This document shows, piece after piece, positions 10,281 to 18,722 of a stretch of 53,161 bases of DNA. The notes beneath the pieces were generated by a model. It was given only the letters and a program-made list of their open reading frames with translations. It made no database searches and was not told the DNA's origin. This DNA comes from Neobacillus soli NBRC 102451 (GTDB lineage: Bacteria > Bacillota > Bacilli > Bacillales > Cytobacillaceae). The number at the start of each line of letters is the position of its first letter. Position 1 is the stretch's first letter. The position numbers and the translations under genes were made by a program. The DNA lies in NCBI RefSeq assembly GCF_001591665.1, contig NZ_BCVI01000001.1, forward strand, positions 1-53,161, in the 5' to 3' direction.

Positions 10281-11759
10281 ATGGGCAAGAATCTATTATT
10301 TAAGATATCTATCCTTCTATTAATCATCGGATTTGGAATACATAACTCCGCAATGGCGGCTGGAAGTCCTAGTGAAGATATAAAAAAAGCTGAAGTATCT
10401 ATTGATCAAGCCATCGATTTTGCTTCCAAAGGGAACCTTTCGGACGCAGAAAAGGCTTACAGTCAATTTAATAAAATCTGGAGACAAATTGAAGAAGGGA
10501 TTAAAGCTAATTCAGCAACTGCTTATCGAGACATTGAATCAAACATGGGAAAAGTGGTTTATGCCTTCACATTAAAAAAGCAGGATCAAGTTTTACGGGC
10601 CTTACAAGATCTAAAAGCTGTGAATGAAAAGGTAGCTAGTGGCGGTTACCCAAAAGAACCGGGTTTTAAGAAAGAAGATATTTCTTTAGATGATTTTATC
10701 CTACTCCTTCAAGATACAAAGAAGGAAGTTAGTGAGCAAAATCAAACTGGGGCTTTGGCAAGTATAAAGCAGGCGAGTGGTAGCTGGTTAAGCGTAGAGG
10801 GAGTAGTTGTTGCGCAATCTGCTTCCGTTTATAGTGATACTGAAAGGGATTTGGTTACCGTCCAAGCCATGCTTGCTGCCAACCCGCCGAATAATAAAGA
10901 AGCTAATCAAACAATCGACACCATGGTAAAATACCTAACCCCTTTAGCTAACAAATCCGAGTACACTTATTGGGATGCAGCAATGATTCTGATTCGTGAA
11001 GGTTTAGAAGCTTTACTTGTTGTAATCGCACTTATGTCATTTGTTAAAAAATCAGGCGAAACAAAGGGAAAAGGCTGGATCTGGACTGGAGTATTAGGGG
11101 GGCTAGGGGTTAGTTTGATACTTGCCCTTGTTGTGAAATTTGTGATTTCATCTGGTGCCTTTGGAAATAATAATGCACTGATTGCTGGATGGACAGGGGT
11201 TTTTGCAGCTGTAATGTTATTGTATATGAGCTATTGGCTGCACAGTCAATCCAATATCGCTGATTGGAATCGGTATATTCGTGAGAAAAGTCAAACCGCA
11301 TTAACAACTGGTAAACTCGTTTCGCTAGGGGTACTTGCCTTTCTTGCGGTATTTCGCGAAGGAACAGAAACGGTATTGTTTTATATCGGTATGGCAAGCC
11401 AAATTAAACTCCAGTCTTTATTCATTGGTTTTCTCATCGGCGCGGCTATACTTGGAATCCTTGCCTATTTGATGGTATTTGTAGGTTTAAAATTACCGCT
11501 GCGACCGTTTTTTATGGTATCGAGTGTGATTGTCTTTTATCTATGTATTAAGTTTACAGGAATGGGGATTCACAGCCTGCAACTAGCCGGTTTTATTCCA
11601 ACAACTAACGCTCAAAGTATCCCAAGCATCGAATTTTTCGCCTTATACCCTTCTTGGGAAAGCACCATTCCGCAAGTAATTCTGGTTCTTGGTGCTGTGA
11701 TTATTATTTTATCGAAGAAAATGAAAAGTAAAAAGCTGATAGCAGCAAACAATAATTAA
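10281..11759 (+). CDS. efeU: FTR1/EfeU-family iron permease with N-terminal extracytoplasmic domain
   Basis: A 492-residue membrane protein. After a signal peptide (about 1-27) comes a helical extracytoplasmic domain (about 30-225), then seven predicted membrane helices with the two FTR1 iron motifs: Arg239-Glu-Gly-Leu-Glu243 (REGLEALLVV) and Arg359-Glu-Gly-Thr-Glu363 (REGTETVLFY). The family moves iron across the membrane, in B. subtilis as YwbL with EfeO and the peroxidase EfeB. Here neither efeO nor efeB is next to it; instead a small lipoprotein follows. Two Fur boxes lie upstream, and the ribosome site is AAGGAGG. Confidence 0.9.
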   Translation: MGKNLLFKISILLLIIGFGIHNSAMAAGSPSEDIKKAEVSIDQAIDFASKGNLSDAEKAYSQFNKIWRQIEEGIKANSATAYRDIESNMGKVVYAFTLKKQDQVLRALQDLKAVNEKVASGGYPKEPGFKKEDISLDDFILLLQDTKKEVSEQNQTGALASIKQASGSWLSVEGVVVAQSASVYSDTERDLVTVQAMLAANPPNNKEANQTIDTMVKYLTPLANKSEYTYWDAAMILIREGLEALLVVIALMSFVKKSGETKGKGWIWTGVLGGLGVSLILALVVKFVISSGAFGNNNALIAGWTGVFAAVMLLYMSYWLHSQSNIADWNRYIREKSQTALTTGKLVSLGVLAFLAVFREGTETVLFYIGMASQIKLQSLFIGFLIGAAILGILAYLMVFVGLKLPLRPFFMVSSVIVFYLCIKFTGMGIHSLQLAGFIPTTNAQSIPSIEFFALYPSWESTIPQVILVLGAVIIILSKKMKSKKLIAANNN

Positions 11760-11780
11760 TAGAGAAAGTAGGAACTTTTT

Positions 11781-12155
11781 ATGAAAAAGTTTAGCTCAAT
11801 GGTTTTAGCAATTGGTCTTGGAAGTGCACTAGTATTAGCTGGTTGTAGTTCAAATAATAGTAAGGTTTCTGATGGAGTTAATAAAATGCTGGATACAACA
11901 GAGCAATTGTCAAAAGCAATTGATAGCGGCGACCAGGCAAAGGTAAAAGAAGTGGGACCGAAATTAGAAGATCAATGGGCAACATTTGAAGACGATGTAA
12001 AAAAGGATAACAAAGAGCTTTATGGAACAATCGAACAATATCTTGATCCAACAATTGCAGGCTCGGAAGCATCTACACTTGATAAAGAAGCTTTAGGTAC
12101 TTTGAATGATAAACTTACGGATGCCCTTAAAGAATTAGCAAATAAGACGAAATAG
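11781..12155 (+). CDS. Small lipoprotein encoded with the iron permease
   Basis: A 124-residue lipoprotein. The lipobox is LVLAGC with Cys22 as the lipidated residue. The mature part is short, acidic and probably all helical (repeated DGVNKMLDTTEQLSKAI and KVKEVGPKLEDQW type segments). It resembles a shortened helical EfeO-like or PsaA-independent partner, but I do not recognise a named family. It starts 21 bases after efeU and a terminator follows, so it belongs to the Fur-controlled unit and may help present iron to the permease (inference). Confidence 0.75.
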   Translation: MKKFSSMVLAIGLGSALVLAGCSSNNSKVSDGVNKMLDTTEQLSKAIDSGDQAKVKEVGPKLEDQWATFEDDVKKDNKELYGTIEQYLDPTIAGSEASTLDKEALGTLNDKLTDALKELANKTK

Positions 12156-12252
12156 AATGAATATACAAAGCAGGAGGCATTGAAAAGTAACTCTAATAAT
12201 ACTTCATATTCTGAGGAATATATGCATTCTTTAAGAATAATACTTATGTAAG

Positions 12253-12295
12253 AAAGAGGCTGGCAGCCATCAAAGTTTGCCAGCTTCTTTTTTTT
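12253..12295 (+). terminator. Terminator of the efeU unit
   Basis: A 13-bp stem with one G-U pair (12253-12265 with 12278-12290) is followed by a run of T. It ends the iron permease and lipoprotein transcript. The rest of the gap 12156-12451 shows no gene. Confidence 0.88.
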
Positions 12296-12451
12296 GCTAC
12301 TAAAATGAGTAATAATCTCCCCTTGAATTAAGTTACACTTCTTCAAACGATCGTAAAAAATGAATATTATTTGAACAATCAATAAGCTCAATACTATCAA
12401 CAGACTATTATGTTATCGTAATTCTATTACAACAAAGTTTAGGGTGATTTT

Positions 12452-13186
12452 ATGTATAATTTAATTAGCCAAATAAGTTCTCTCCTAAGTCAACCATTTT
12501 TTACTATGGCCAATAGTTTGGAAACCTGGCCGATTGTATTTGCATTAATATTAGGTCTTGTCGGGGCACTCGCACCATGCCAGCTTACGGGCAATATAAG
12601 TGCAATTATGTTGTATGGGAACAGTTCCATCCAAAAGAAGATTATATGGAAGGATGTTTTCAGCTTCACTTTGGGTAAAATAGTTGCTTTCTCTCTATTA
12701 GGTGGAATAGTATGGCTCCTAGGCAAAGGAATTGAACAAAATCTAACGCTGTATTTTCCGTGGCTGCGGAAAATTATGGGTCCAATTTTAATTATTGTGG
12801 GAATATATATGTTGGGCTTTATAAAATTGAAGGGGACTATAAAGTTGTTTAAGCAGACCGATGAATACAAGAGGGGAAGTAGATTTGGATCGTTCATGCT
12901 TGGACTTAGTTTTTCTTTAGCTTTTTGTCCGACAATGTTTATCCTGTTTTTTGTAACCTTAATGCCAGTTGTATTGTCAAGTCCGTATGGGTTTATTCTC
13001 CCATCTATCTTTGCTTTAGGAACTGCCTTACCACTTTTATTTGTTATTTTCATCATTTGGTATCTTGGCGGAAGTGGAATGTTAATGAAAAAAGGGCGGA
13101 AATTTGGAACATTTGTACAGCGGATTGCTGGTATTTTTATGCTTATTTTAGGAATATTTGATACTTTAACCTATTGGTCATTGTGA
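12452..13186 (+). CDS. CcdA/DsbD-type transmembrane thiol protein
   Basis: A 244-residue membrane protein with six to seven helices and the two conserved cysteines of the CcdA/DsbD transmembrane family: Cys43 in GALAPCQLTGN and Cys159 in LAFCPTMF. CcdA carries electrons from cytoplasmic thioredoxin to thiol proteins outside the membrane. Here it lies directly upstream of copZ-copA rather than with a cytochrome c maturation gene, which suggests a copper-related variant of the family. The weak ribosome site (TTAGGGTG) precedes an ATG. Reductant transfer is inferred; the partner outside the membrane could be the Ccm/TlpA proteins further along or a copper chaperone. Confidence 0.78.
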   Translation: MYNLISQISSLLSQPFFTMANSLETWPIVFALILGLVGALAPCQLTGNISAIMLYGNSSIQKKIIWKDVFSFTLGKIVAFSLLGGIVWLLGKGIEQNLTLYFPWLRKIMGPILIIVGIYMLGFIKLKGTIKLFKQTDEYKRGSRFGSFMLGLSFSLAFCPTMFILFFVTLMPVVLSSPYGFILPSIFALGTALPLLFVIFIIWYLGGSGMLMKKGRKFGTFVQRIAGIFMLILGIFDTLTYWSL

Positions 13187-13303
13187 ATAAGACCACTAAT
13201 GAAATAGAATAATTATGATTATGGTCCGGGAAACCCATTTGAAGCAATATGTGAACAAATTTTGAAATTGAAAAAGTTTATTTGAAAAATAAAACCAAAC
13301 CTC

Positions 13304-13333
13304 TTTACATAGGGTAGGGGGGTATAGTAATAT
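13304..13333 (+). promoter_or_regulatory. copZ promoter with CsoR-type operator
   Basis: TTTACA (13304-13309) and TAATAT (13328-13333) with an 18-base spacer form a promoter. Its spacer contains ATAGGGTAGGGGGGTATAG, the G-tract pseudo-palindrome typical of CsoR operators in front of copper genes in Bacillus and Staphylococcus. Copper-dependent release of CsoR is the expected control. No csoR gene lies in the window. Confidence 0.65.
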
Positions 13334-13375
13334 AAGTGTATAAATAACATAAAATATCTAAAGGAGAGATTTTTG

Positions 13376-13582
13376 ATGGAAAAAGTAACATTAAACGTTG
13401 AAGGAATGTCATGTAATCATTGTGTTAAAGCAATAGAAGGAAGTGTTGGTGCGCTTAACGGTATTTCTTCCGTAAAGGTTAATCTGAAAGCATCTACAGT
13501 AGATGTAGAATTTAGCCCACAAAAGCTTTCATTAGATAAAATTAAGGAAGAGATTGAGGAACAAGGATACGATGTGAAATAA
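13376..13582 (+). CDS. copZ: Copper chaperone CopZ
   Basis: A 68-residue heavy-metal-associated domain with the copper-binding motif GMSCNHC (Cys13, Cys16) and the typical ferredoxin-like pattern ending in EEQGYDVK. CopZ binds Cu(I) in the cytoplasm and hands it to the CopA ATPase encoded next. The ATG at 13376 follows AAAGGAGAG; an adjacent TTG would be too close. A hairpin lies between copZ and copA. Confidence 0.95.
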   Translation: MEKVTLNVEGMSCNHCVKAIEGSVGALNGISSVKVNLKASTVDVEFSPQKLSLDKIKEEIEEQGYDVK

Positions 13583-13594
13583 AATAACCAAAAG

Positions 13595-13620
13595 ACGTGC
13601 TAGTACATAGCACGTTCTTT
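13595..13620 (+). terminator. Hairpin between copZ and copA
   Basis: An 8-bp perfect stem (acgtgcta with tagcacgt) around a 5-base loop, followed by TCTTTT. It would end part of the copZ transcript, giving more copZ than copA message. Confidence 0.6.
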
Positions 13621-13631
13621 TCTCAAAATTA

Positions 13632-13655
13632 TATACCTAACCTATGCAGGGTATA
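13632..13655 (+). promoter_or_regulatory. Second CsoR-like inverted repeat before copA
   Basis: TATACCT (13632-13638) and AGGGTATA (13648-13655) form an inverted repeat directly before the copA ribosome site. It shares the TATACC...CCTA pattern with the reverse complement of the copZ operator. It suggests that copA has its own copper-controlled promoter behind the copZ hairpin, but a -35 box is not clear. Confidence 0.4.
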
Positions 13656-13669
13656 AGGAGTTGACTTTT

Positions 13670-16087
13670 ATGAGTCAAAGTATAAGGGAAACCAGTTTGC
13701 AAATATCTGGGATGACATGTGCAGCATGTGCAACTAGAATTGAAAAGGGTCTAAATAAATTAACGGGAGTGGAGGCAGCCACTGTTAATCTTGCTTTGGA
13801 AAAGTCGGCAATAAAGTATGACCCAGCAACAATCAAAGTCGAAGATATTGAAAAAAAAATTAGGGATTTAGGCTATGAAGTAGTCACTGAAAAGGCAGAG
13901 TTTGATATTACAGGAATGACTTGTGCAGCTTGTGCGACAAGAATTGAAAAAGGCCTAAATAAGTTAGATGGCGTCATGAAGGCGAATGTGAACTTGGCAC
14001 TTGAAAAAGCAACAGTCGAGTTCAACGGGTCCGTCTTAACTACTAATGATATACTCAAAAAAGTGGAAGGCCTTGGTTATGGGGCTCAAACAAAAGAAGA
14101 GTCGAAAGACACAAGTGACTATCGCCAGAAGGAAATTGCCAAACAAACGAAAAAATTCATTTTTGCAGCGATTCTATCATTCCCACTTTTATGGGCCATG
14201 GTTGGTCACTTTTCGTTTACATCCTTTATATGGGTTCCGAAGATATTTATGAATCCTTGGTTCCAGTTGGTTTTAGCCACTCCAGTTCAGTTCATTATTG
14301 GAGGCCAGTTTTATATGGGTGCTTATAAAGCCCTGAAAAATAAAAGTGCCAATATGGATGTACTTGTTGCCTTAGGTACGTCAGCAGCTTATTTCTATAG
14401 TTTATATTTATCAATCATGTCCCTAATGGGAAATAGTGCTCATGAAGTAGAGCTTTATTATGAAACAAGTTCCATATTAATCACATTAATCATTTTAGGA
14501 AAGCTGTTTGAAGCAAAAGCTAAAGGACGTTCCTCAGAAGCAATTAAGAAATTAATGGGCCTTCAAGCTAAGACGGCAACAATCGAACGTAATGGCATAG
14601 AAATGGAGATTCCAATCGAAGAAGTTGTTGTTGGCGATATCCTTTATATTAAGCCAGGAGAAAAGATTTCTGTAGACGGAATGATTACGGAAGGGCAATC
14701 AGCTATTGATGAGTCAATGCTAACCGGAGAAAGTGTCCCTATTGATAAAAAGATAGGTGATGATGTAATTGGTGCTACTCTGAACAAAAATGGTTTCTTA
14801 AAAGTTGAAGCGACAAAAGTGGGCCGGGACACTGCTTTGGCACAGATTATTAAAGTCGTGGAAGAGGCTCAAGGTTCAAAAGCGCCTATCCAGCGTCTTG
14901 CCGACCAAATTTCCGGAGTGTTTGTTCCGATTGTCGTTGCCTTCGCTGTCATAACATTTATTGTATGGTATGTCTGGGTCACACCGGGAGATTTTGCTAA
15001 GGCATTAGAGAAGTTAATTGCGGTGCTTGTTATTGCCTGCCCATGTGCACTGGGTCTAGCAACACCAACATCAATCATGGCTGGTTCAGGTCGTGCAGCA
15101 GAATTTGGTATTTTGTTTAAAGGTGGGGAACATTTAGAAATGACTCACCGGATATCCACGGTTGTTTTAGATAAGACCGGTACAGTTACCAATGGAAAAC
15201 CCGTGTTAACGGATGTTTTCACTGACTGTTCGCATCCAGAGGAAGAATTTCTAGCATTTGTTGGGGCAGCTGAAAAGCAATCAGAACATCCACTTGCTGA
15301 GGCGATTGTCCAAGGAATAAAAGATAAAGGCATTTCTTTGAAAGTTGTTACAGAATTTGAAGCTATACCTGGGTTTGGTATTAAAGCAATCGTTGATGGT
15401 AATGAATTATTAGTTGGTACAAGAAAATTAATGAGTAAGCATAACGTGGATGTTGCCCACGCCCTTGAGAAAATGAATGAAATGGAAAGGGTAGGAAAAA
15501 CAGCCATGCTCGTAGCTATAAATGGTCAGTACGCTGGCACCGTAGCTGTTGCGGATACCATTAAGGAAACGTCAAAGATGGCGATTAGCCGCCTTAAACA
15601 GATGGGTCTAGATGTCATAATGATTACAGGTGATAATCAGCAGACGGCCAAAGCGATTGCTAGTCAGGCAGGTATTGAACATGTAATTGCCGAGGTTCTT
15701 CCAGAGGGCAAGGCTGAAGAAATTAAGAAACTGCAAGCACAAGGGAAGAAAGTAGCTATGGTCGGTGATGGAATTAATGATGCTCCAGCCCTAGCCGTTG
15801 CTGATATTGGCATGGCTATCGGAACGGGTACAGATGTCGCAATGGAAGCTGCAGATATTACACTCATTCGTGGAGACTTAACTAGTATAGCTGATGCCAT
15901 CTTCATGAGTAAGAAGACCATAACAAATATTAAACAAAATCTTTTCTGGGCGCTTGGTTATAATTCGCTGGGCATTCCAGTTGCGGCCCTTGGATTTTTG
16001 GCCCCATGGCTTGCCGGTGCTGCCATGGCATTCAGCTCCGTTTCAGTTGTTCTTAATGCACTACGATTACAAAAAGTTAAATTATAA
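13670..16087 (+). CDS. copA: Copper-exporting P1B-type ATPase CopA
   Basis: An 805-residue P1B-1 ATPase that exports Cu(I) using ATP. Two N-terminal metal domains carry GMTCAAC (first at Cys17/Cys20). The membrane metal site is CPC at 457-459 (ACPCALGLATP), the phosphorylated residue is Asp501 in DKTGTVT, and the actuator motif LTGES, the nucleotide-binding SEHPLAEA and the hinge GDGINDAPAL are all present. The C-terminal helix motifs YNSLGIPVA and MAFSSVSVV complete the Cu(I) type signature. The ATG at 13670 is preceded by AAGGAG. It forms a unit with copZ upstream; a terminator follows. Confidence 0.96.
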   Translation: MSQSIRETSLQISGMTCAACATRIEKGLNKLTGVEAATVNLALEKSAIKYDPATIKVEDIEKKIRDLGYEVVTEKAEFDITGMTCAACATRIEKGLNKLDGVMKANVNLALEKATVEFNGSVLTTNDILKKVEGLGYGAQTKEESKDTSDYRQKEIAKQTKKFIFAAILSFPLLWAMVGHFSFTSFIWVPKIFMNPWFQLVLATPVQFIIGGQFYMGAYKALKNKSANMDVLVALGTSAAYFYSLYLSIMSLMGNSAHEVELYYETSSILITLIILGKLFEAKAKGRSSEAIKKLMGLQAKTATIERNGIEMEIPIEEVVVGDILYIKPGEKISVDGMITEGQSAIDESMLTGESVPIDKKIGDDVIGATLNKNGFLKVEATKVGRDTALAQIIKVVEEAQGSKAPIQRLADQISGVFVPIVVAFAVITFIVWYVWVTPGDFAKALEKLIAVLVIACPCALGLATPTSIMAGSGRAAEFGILFKGGEHLEMTHRISTVVLDKTGTVTNGKPVLTDVFTDCSHPEEEFLAFVGAAEKQSEHPLAEAIVQGIKDKGISLKVVTEFEAIPGFGIKAIVDGNELLVGTRKLMSKHNVDVAHALEKMNEMERVGKTAMLVAINGQYAGTVAVADTIKETSKMAISRLKQMGLDVIMITGDNQQTAKAIASQAGIEHVIAEVLPEGKAEEIKKLQAQGKKVAMVGDGINDAPALAVADIGMAIGTGTDVAMEAADITLIRGDLTSIADAIFMSKKTITNIKQNLFWALGYNSLGIPVAALGFLAPWLAGAAMAFSSVSVVLNALRLQKVKL

Positions 16088-16121
16088 TTGGATAACGAAA
16101 ACAATATAACTAAGTTGTAAA

Positions 16122-16149
16122 GGGGCTGACACATAATTGTCAGCCTTTT
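16122..16149 (+). terminator. Terminator after copA
   Basis: An 8-bp perfect stem (ggctgaca with tgtcagcc) followed by TTTT, 37 bases after the copA stop. Confidence 0.75.
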
Positions 16150-16170
16150 AGCATGCTTCAAGATTATAGT

Positions 16171-16214
16171 AAAAAAAAAAGAGCTTTGAAAATAATGTTG
16201 TTATTTCAAAGCTC
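16171..16214 (-). terminator. Terminator of the SafE/cupredoxin unit
   Basis: On the minus strand a long stem (16200-16214 with 16181-16195, gagctttgaa and its partner) is followed by a run of ten T. It ends the unit containing the cupredoxin and the HMA-SafE segments, which converge on copA. Confidence 0.85.
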
Positions 16215-16227
16215 ATTACAAATATAG

Positions 16228-16596
16228 TCATTCATTTATAGCCTTAATGATTCCACGTTTCATTCCCATCCAACAGCTAAACGGAATTTCCTCATTAACT
16301 GGAGTGAATTCAATGATATTTTTACCAGCTTGAAGCTTCTGTTCTATATTCATATCTGGGATTACAATGGTACTATTGCAGCCGGTTAGCTGCTCCGCAT
16401 TTACTACCAACTTAACGGGTATCCCCTTCTTTACATATAGTGTATTCGGGGTATAGCTGGTAACATTAGCTGTCATATTGACAACCTGCACCCCATCCTT
16501 CATTGTTGCCTTTGATGCAGACGCTCGACTCTCACCCAAGACCCCAATATAAGCCAGCATAGTAGTTGGACTTAAATTCATCCCTGCCAGCGCCAT
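16228..16596 (-). CDS. Cupredoxin-like domain (in frame with the SafE gene across a TGA)
   Basis: A 122-codon segment encoding a cupredoxin fold: NTLYVKKGIPVKLVVNAE, GCNSTIVIPDMNIEQKL and the C-terminal copper-loop FSCWMGMKRG. In many Firmicutes this domain is the C-terminal part of one protein: HMA domain, SafE/UreH membrane part, then cupredoxin. Here it follows the SafE stop after only a GGT codon and in the same frame. The ATG at 16596 has only GAGG one base before it, and the segment has no signal peptide of its own, so on its own it would not reach the outside of the membrane. Either a nonsense change has split the gene or the UGA is read through. Confidence 0.75.
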   Translation of the reverse strand: MALAGMNLSPTTMLAYIGVLGESRASASKATMKDGVQVVNMTANVTSYTPNTLYVKKGIPVKLVVNAEQLTGCNSTIVIPDMNIEQKLQAGKNIIEFTPVNEEIPFSCWMGMKRGIIKAINE

Positions 16597-16599
16597 ACC

Positions 16600-17529
16600 T
16601 CAATTACTCATTATCAGGCCAAGAACGACAATTAGGATTCCGCTAAATTTAAGAATTTTCTTTGTGTAGCCTTTACTTAACATGCTTGATAAAGCTCCAA
16701 AGGTTAGCATTAGTGGCACGGTTCCAGTTGAAAACATGAACATAGATAATGCACCACTTACCGCACTGCCTGTTCCTAAAGCATATAATTGCATTGTCTG
16801 CAGCGGTCCGCATGGCATAAACCCATTTACTAGCCCAACAAGAAAGGGGGTTTTCGGTTTATTTGTCCCCATCACTTTGCACGATGGAGTCGGTATTTTA
16901 ATTTGAATCTTTCTAAAGGTTTTAAATCCTGCCCTATTAAAGCCCATCATAATCATGAATACTCCAGCGAATATTTGCAGCACCGCTTTGGTTGTCAGTG
17001 AAAGGGCAAAAACAGAACCAACCGCTCCAATCATTCCACCCAGAATGGTATATGATGTTACTCTTCCTAGGTTATATAAAATGGCAGGTTTCATGGCATC
17101 AAACTTGTTTTTACTTTCTTTTCCGATCGTTTGGGAAAGCATGATTCCACCACACATGCCTACGCAATGGAGGGAGGATATGATGCCGACAATAAATAAA
17201 ACAGCATAAGAAGCATTTTTAAGTTTATCTTCCATATTAAAGCTGCCTGTATTTATTCCTAACAGCACAATCGCCGCTGCCACGATGAGAATACCTATAA
17301 ACTTAATGCCCTTCCCGTTTTCTGTACTGTATCCAACACGATTAATAGCAGCCTTTATTTGGTTTATGGTGCATAACTCGTCATCAAACTCAATATTTAC
17401 GAATTGACCGCTAAAATTTGCCTTTACATCAATTACCCCATTTAACTCTTTGACTGTTCTTTCAATTCTCTTTTCGCAAGATGTACAGGTCATATCGTAC
17501 ACCTTAAGTCTTTCTTTTTTTTTGCCCAT
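16600..17529 (-). CDS. HMA domain plus SafE/UreH-type membrane protein
   Basis: A 309-residue protein ending at a TGA. The N-terminal heavy-metal domain has MTCTSC (Cys15, Cys18). After it comes a helix, then the six-helix SafE/UreH (DsbD_2) membrane part with LHCVGMCGGIM and GFMPCGPLQTMQLYALG. This architecture is linked to copper handling and thiol or oxidase assembly in other bacteria. The ATG at 17529 is chosen (GGTTGGGA before it); a GTG at 17547 has no ribosome site. Read across the TGA, the product would be a 433-residue HMA-SafE-cupredoxin protein. It is convergent with copA. Confidence 0.8.
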   Translation of the reverse strand: MGKKKERLKVYDMTCTSCEKRIERTVKELNGVIDVKANFSGQFVNIEFDDELCTINQIKAAINRVGYSTENGKGIKFIGILIVAAAIVLLGINTGSFNMEDKLKNASYAVLFIVGIISSLHCVGMCGGIMLSQTIGKESKNKFDAMKPAILYNLGRVTSYTILGGMIGAVGSVFALSLTTKAVLQIFAGVFMIMMGFNRAGFKTFRKIQIKIPTPSCKVMGTNKPKTPFLVGLVNGFMPCGPLQTMQLYALGTGSAVSGALSMFMFSTGTVPLMLTFGALSSMLSKGYTKKILKFSGILIVVLGLIMSN

Positions 17530-17777
17530 AAGGTTCCCAACCTTCACATGTTAATAAGAAACATTAATTGATGTATAAAGTTTATGAAATAGATATGTTG
17601 ATGATATGAAGAAAGAAAGGATTGTAGTGAACAAATTGTGGATAAAAAATTAACAATTAATGAAGCAGTATTTTTCGTCCGGAATGATACAAAAAATATT
17701 CTTCTTGTCTTCCGTACTATTTTTGATGGCAGCCGCTTAAAGATGTAACAATGAGGTTATCATTGGGAGTGACTGCC

Positions 17778-18662
17778 ATGAAAATAGACGGTGTATTTTC
17801 CGGAGGAGGAATCAAAGGGTTTGCATTAATTGGGGCCTATGAGGAAATTGAAAGCAGGGGTTTGCAGTTTGTAAGGGTAGCTGGAACAAGTGCAGGTTCA
17901 ATCCTCGCCGCGCTCATCGCTGCCGGCTATACGAGTAAAGAAGTTTACAAGATGATTGATGAATTAGATATATCCAAACTGTTGGATGCCCGCAAAACCA
18001 TCGTCCCTTTTCCTTTAGCAAAATGGCTGTTTCTGTATTGGAAGCTCGGGCTTTATAAAGGGGATGAGTTTGAAAAGTGGATAAAGGAGAAACTTGAAGC
18101 AAAAGGGATCAGGACTTTTTCAGATTTACCACCCCAAGCACTTCGTGTCGTAGCTTCAGATCTTTCGAATGGAAAAATGGTCGTATTGCCAGATGATTTA
18201 CAGAAATACGGGATTTCACCAGGGGCGTTCTCAATCGCTAAGGCAATAAGAATGAGCTGCAGCATCCCATATTTCTTTGAACCTGTTAAACTTCGTTCCG
18301 TTGAAGGTATCAATATTTTAGTTGATGGCGGGGTCTTAAGCAACTTTCCAATTTGGCTTTTTGATCAGGAAAATGTCAAAAAAATAAGACCTGTGCTTGG
18401 TATTAAATTAAGTTCGAGTGAGTATGAACATGAAAAGCATAAAATAAAAAATGGGATTCAACTGTTTGGGGCCCTTTTTGAAACGATGAAGGATGCCCAT
18501 GATGCACGGTATATTTCCAAAAAACATGTAAAGGATATTATCTTTATCCCTACTAAAGGTGTTTTATTCACCGAATTTCACTTATCTGTGGAAAAGAAAC
18601 GGGAATTATTTGAGGAGGGTAAGAAGCAGGCAAAACAGTTTTTGGAAAAATGGGTTTATTAA
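17778..18662 (+). CDS. yqhO: Patatin-like phospholipase YqhO
   Basis: A 294-residue patatin-family lipid hydrolase. The glycine-rich oxyanion loop (FSGGGIKGFALIGA), the serine elbow (GTSAGS) and the catalytic aspartate motif (VDGGVLSNFP) give the Ser-Asp dyad. It is the counterpart of B. subtilis YqhO, judged by family and by its position next to yqhP and yqhQ. The ATG at 17778 has GGGAGTG before it; an upstream in-frame ATG at 17751 lacks a site. The substrate is unknown. No gene is evident in the preceding gap 17530-17777. Confidence 0.85.
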   Translation: MKIDGVFSGGGIKGFALIGAYEEIESRGLQFVRVAGTSAGSILAALIAAGYTSKEVYKMIDELDISKLLDARKTIVPFPLAKWLFLYWKLGLYKGDEFEKWIKEKLEAKGIRTFSDLPPQALRVVASDLSNGKMVVLPDDLQKYGISPGAFSIAKAIRMSCSIPYFFEPVKLRSVEGINILVDGGVLSNFPIWLFDQENVKKIRPVLGIKLSSSEYEHEKHKIKNGIQLFGALFETMKDAHDARYISKKHVKDIIFIPTKGVLFTEFHLSVEKKRELFEEGKKQAKQFLEKWVY

Positions 18663-18684
18663 TTGAAAACTGCAAACAACCAAA

Positions 18685-18722
18685 AGAAAAATCGAGCATC
18701 TATAAGGATGCTCGATTTTTCT
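18685..18722. terminator. Shared terminator between yqhO and yqhP
   Basis: A 16-bp stem (18685-18700 with 18707-18722) with A- and T-runs on the two sides lies between the converging genes and includes the yqhP stop codon. It can serve both strands. Confidence 0.85.

Noticed and set aside
12490..13056. 188-codon minus-strand frame inside the ccdA-like gene
   Set aside because: It is a shadow of a membrane-protein gene with clear motifs on the plus strand.
16561..16602. Selenocysteine at the SafE/cupredoxin UGA
   Set aside because: No hairpin of SECIS type was found in the 50 bases after this UGA, and the remembered relatives have Arg, not Cys, at the site. Nonsense change or simple readthrough fits better.
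17638..17748. 36-codon GTG frame before yqhO
   Set aside because: No ribosome site at a usable distance and no recognisable sequence; it may be a chance frame or a decayed fragment.
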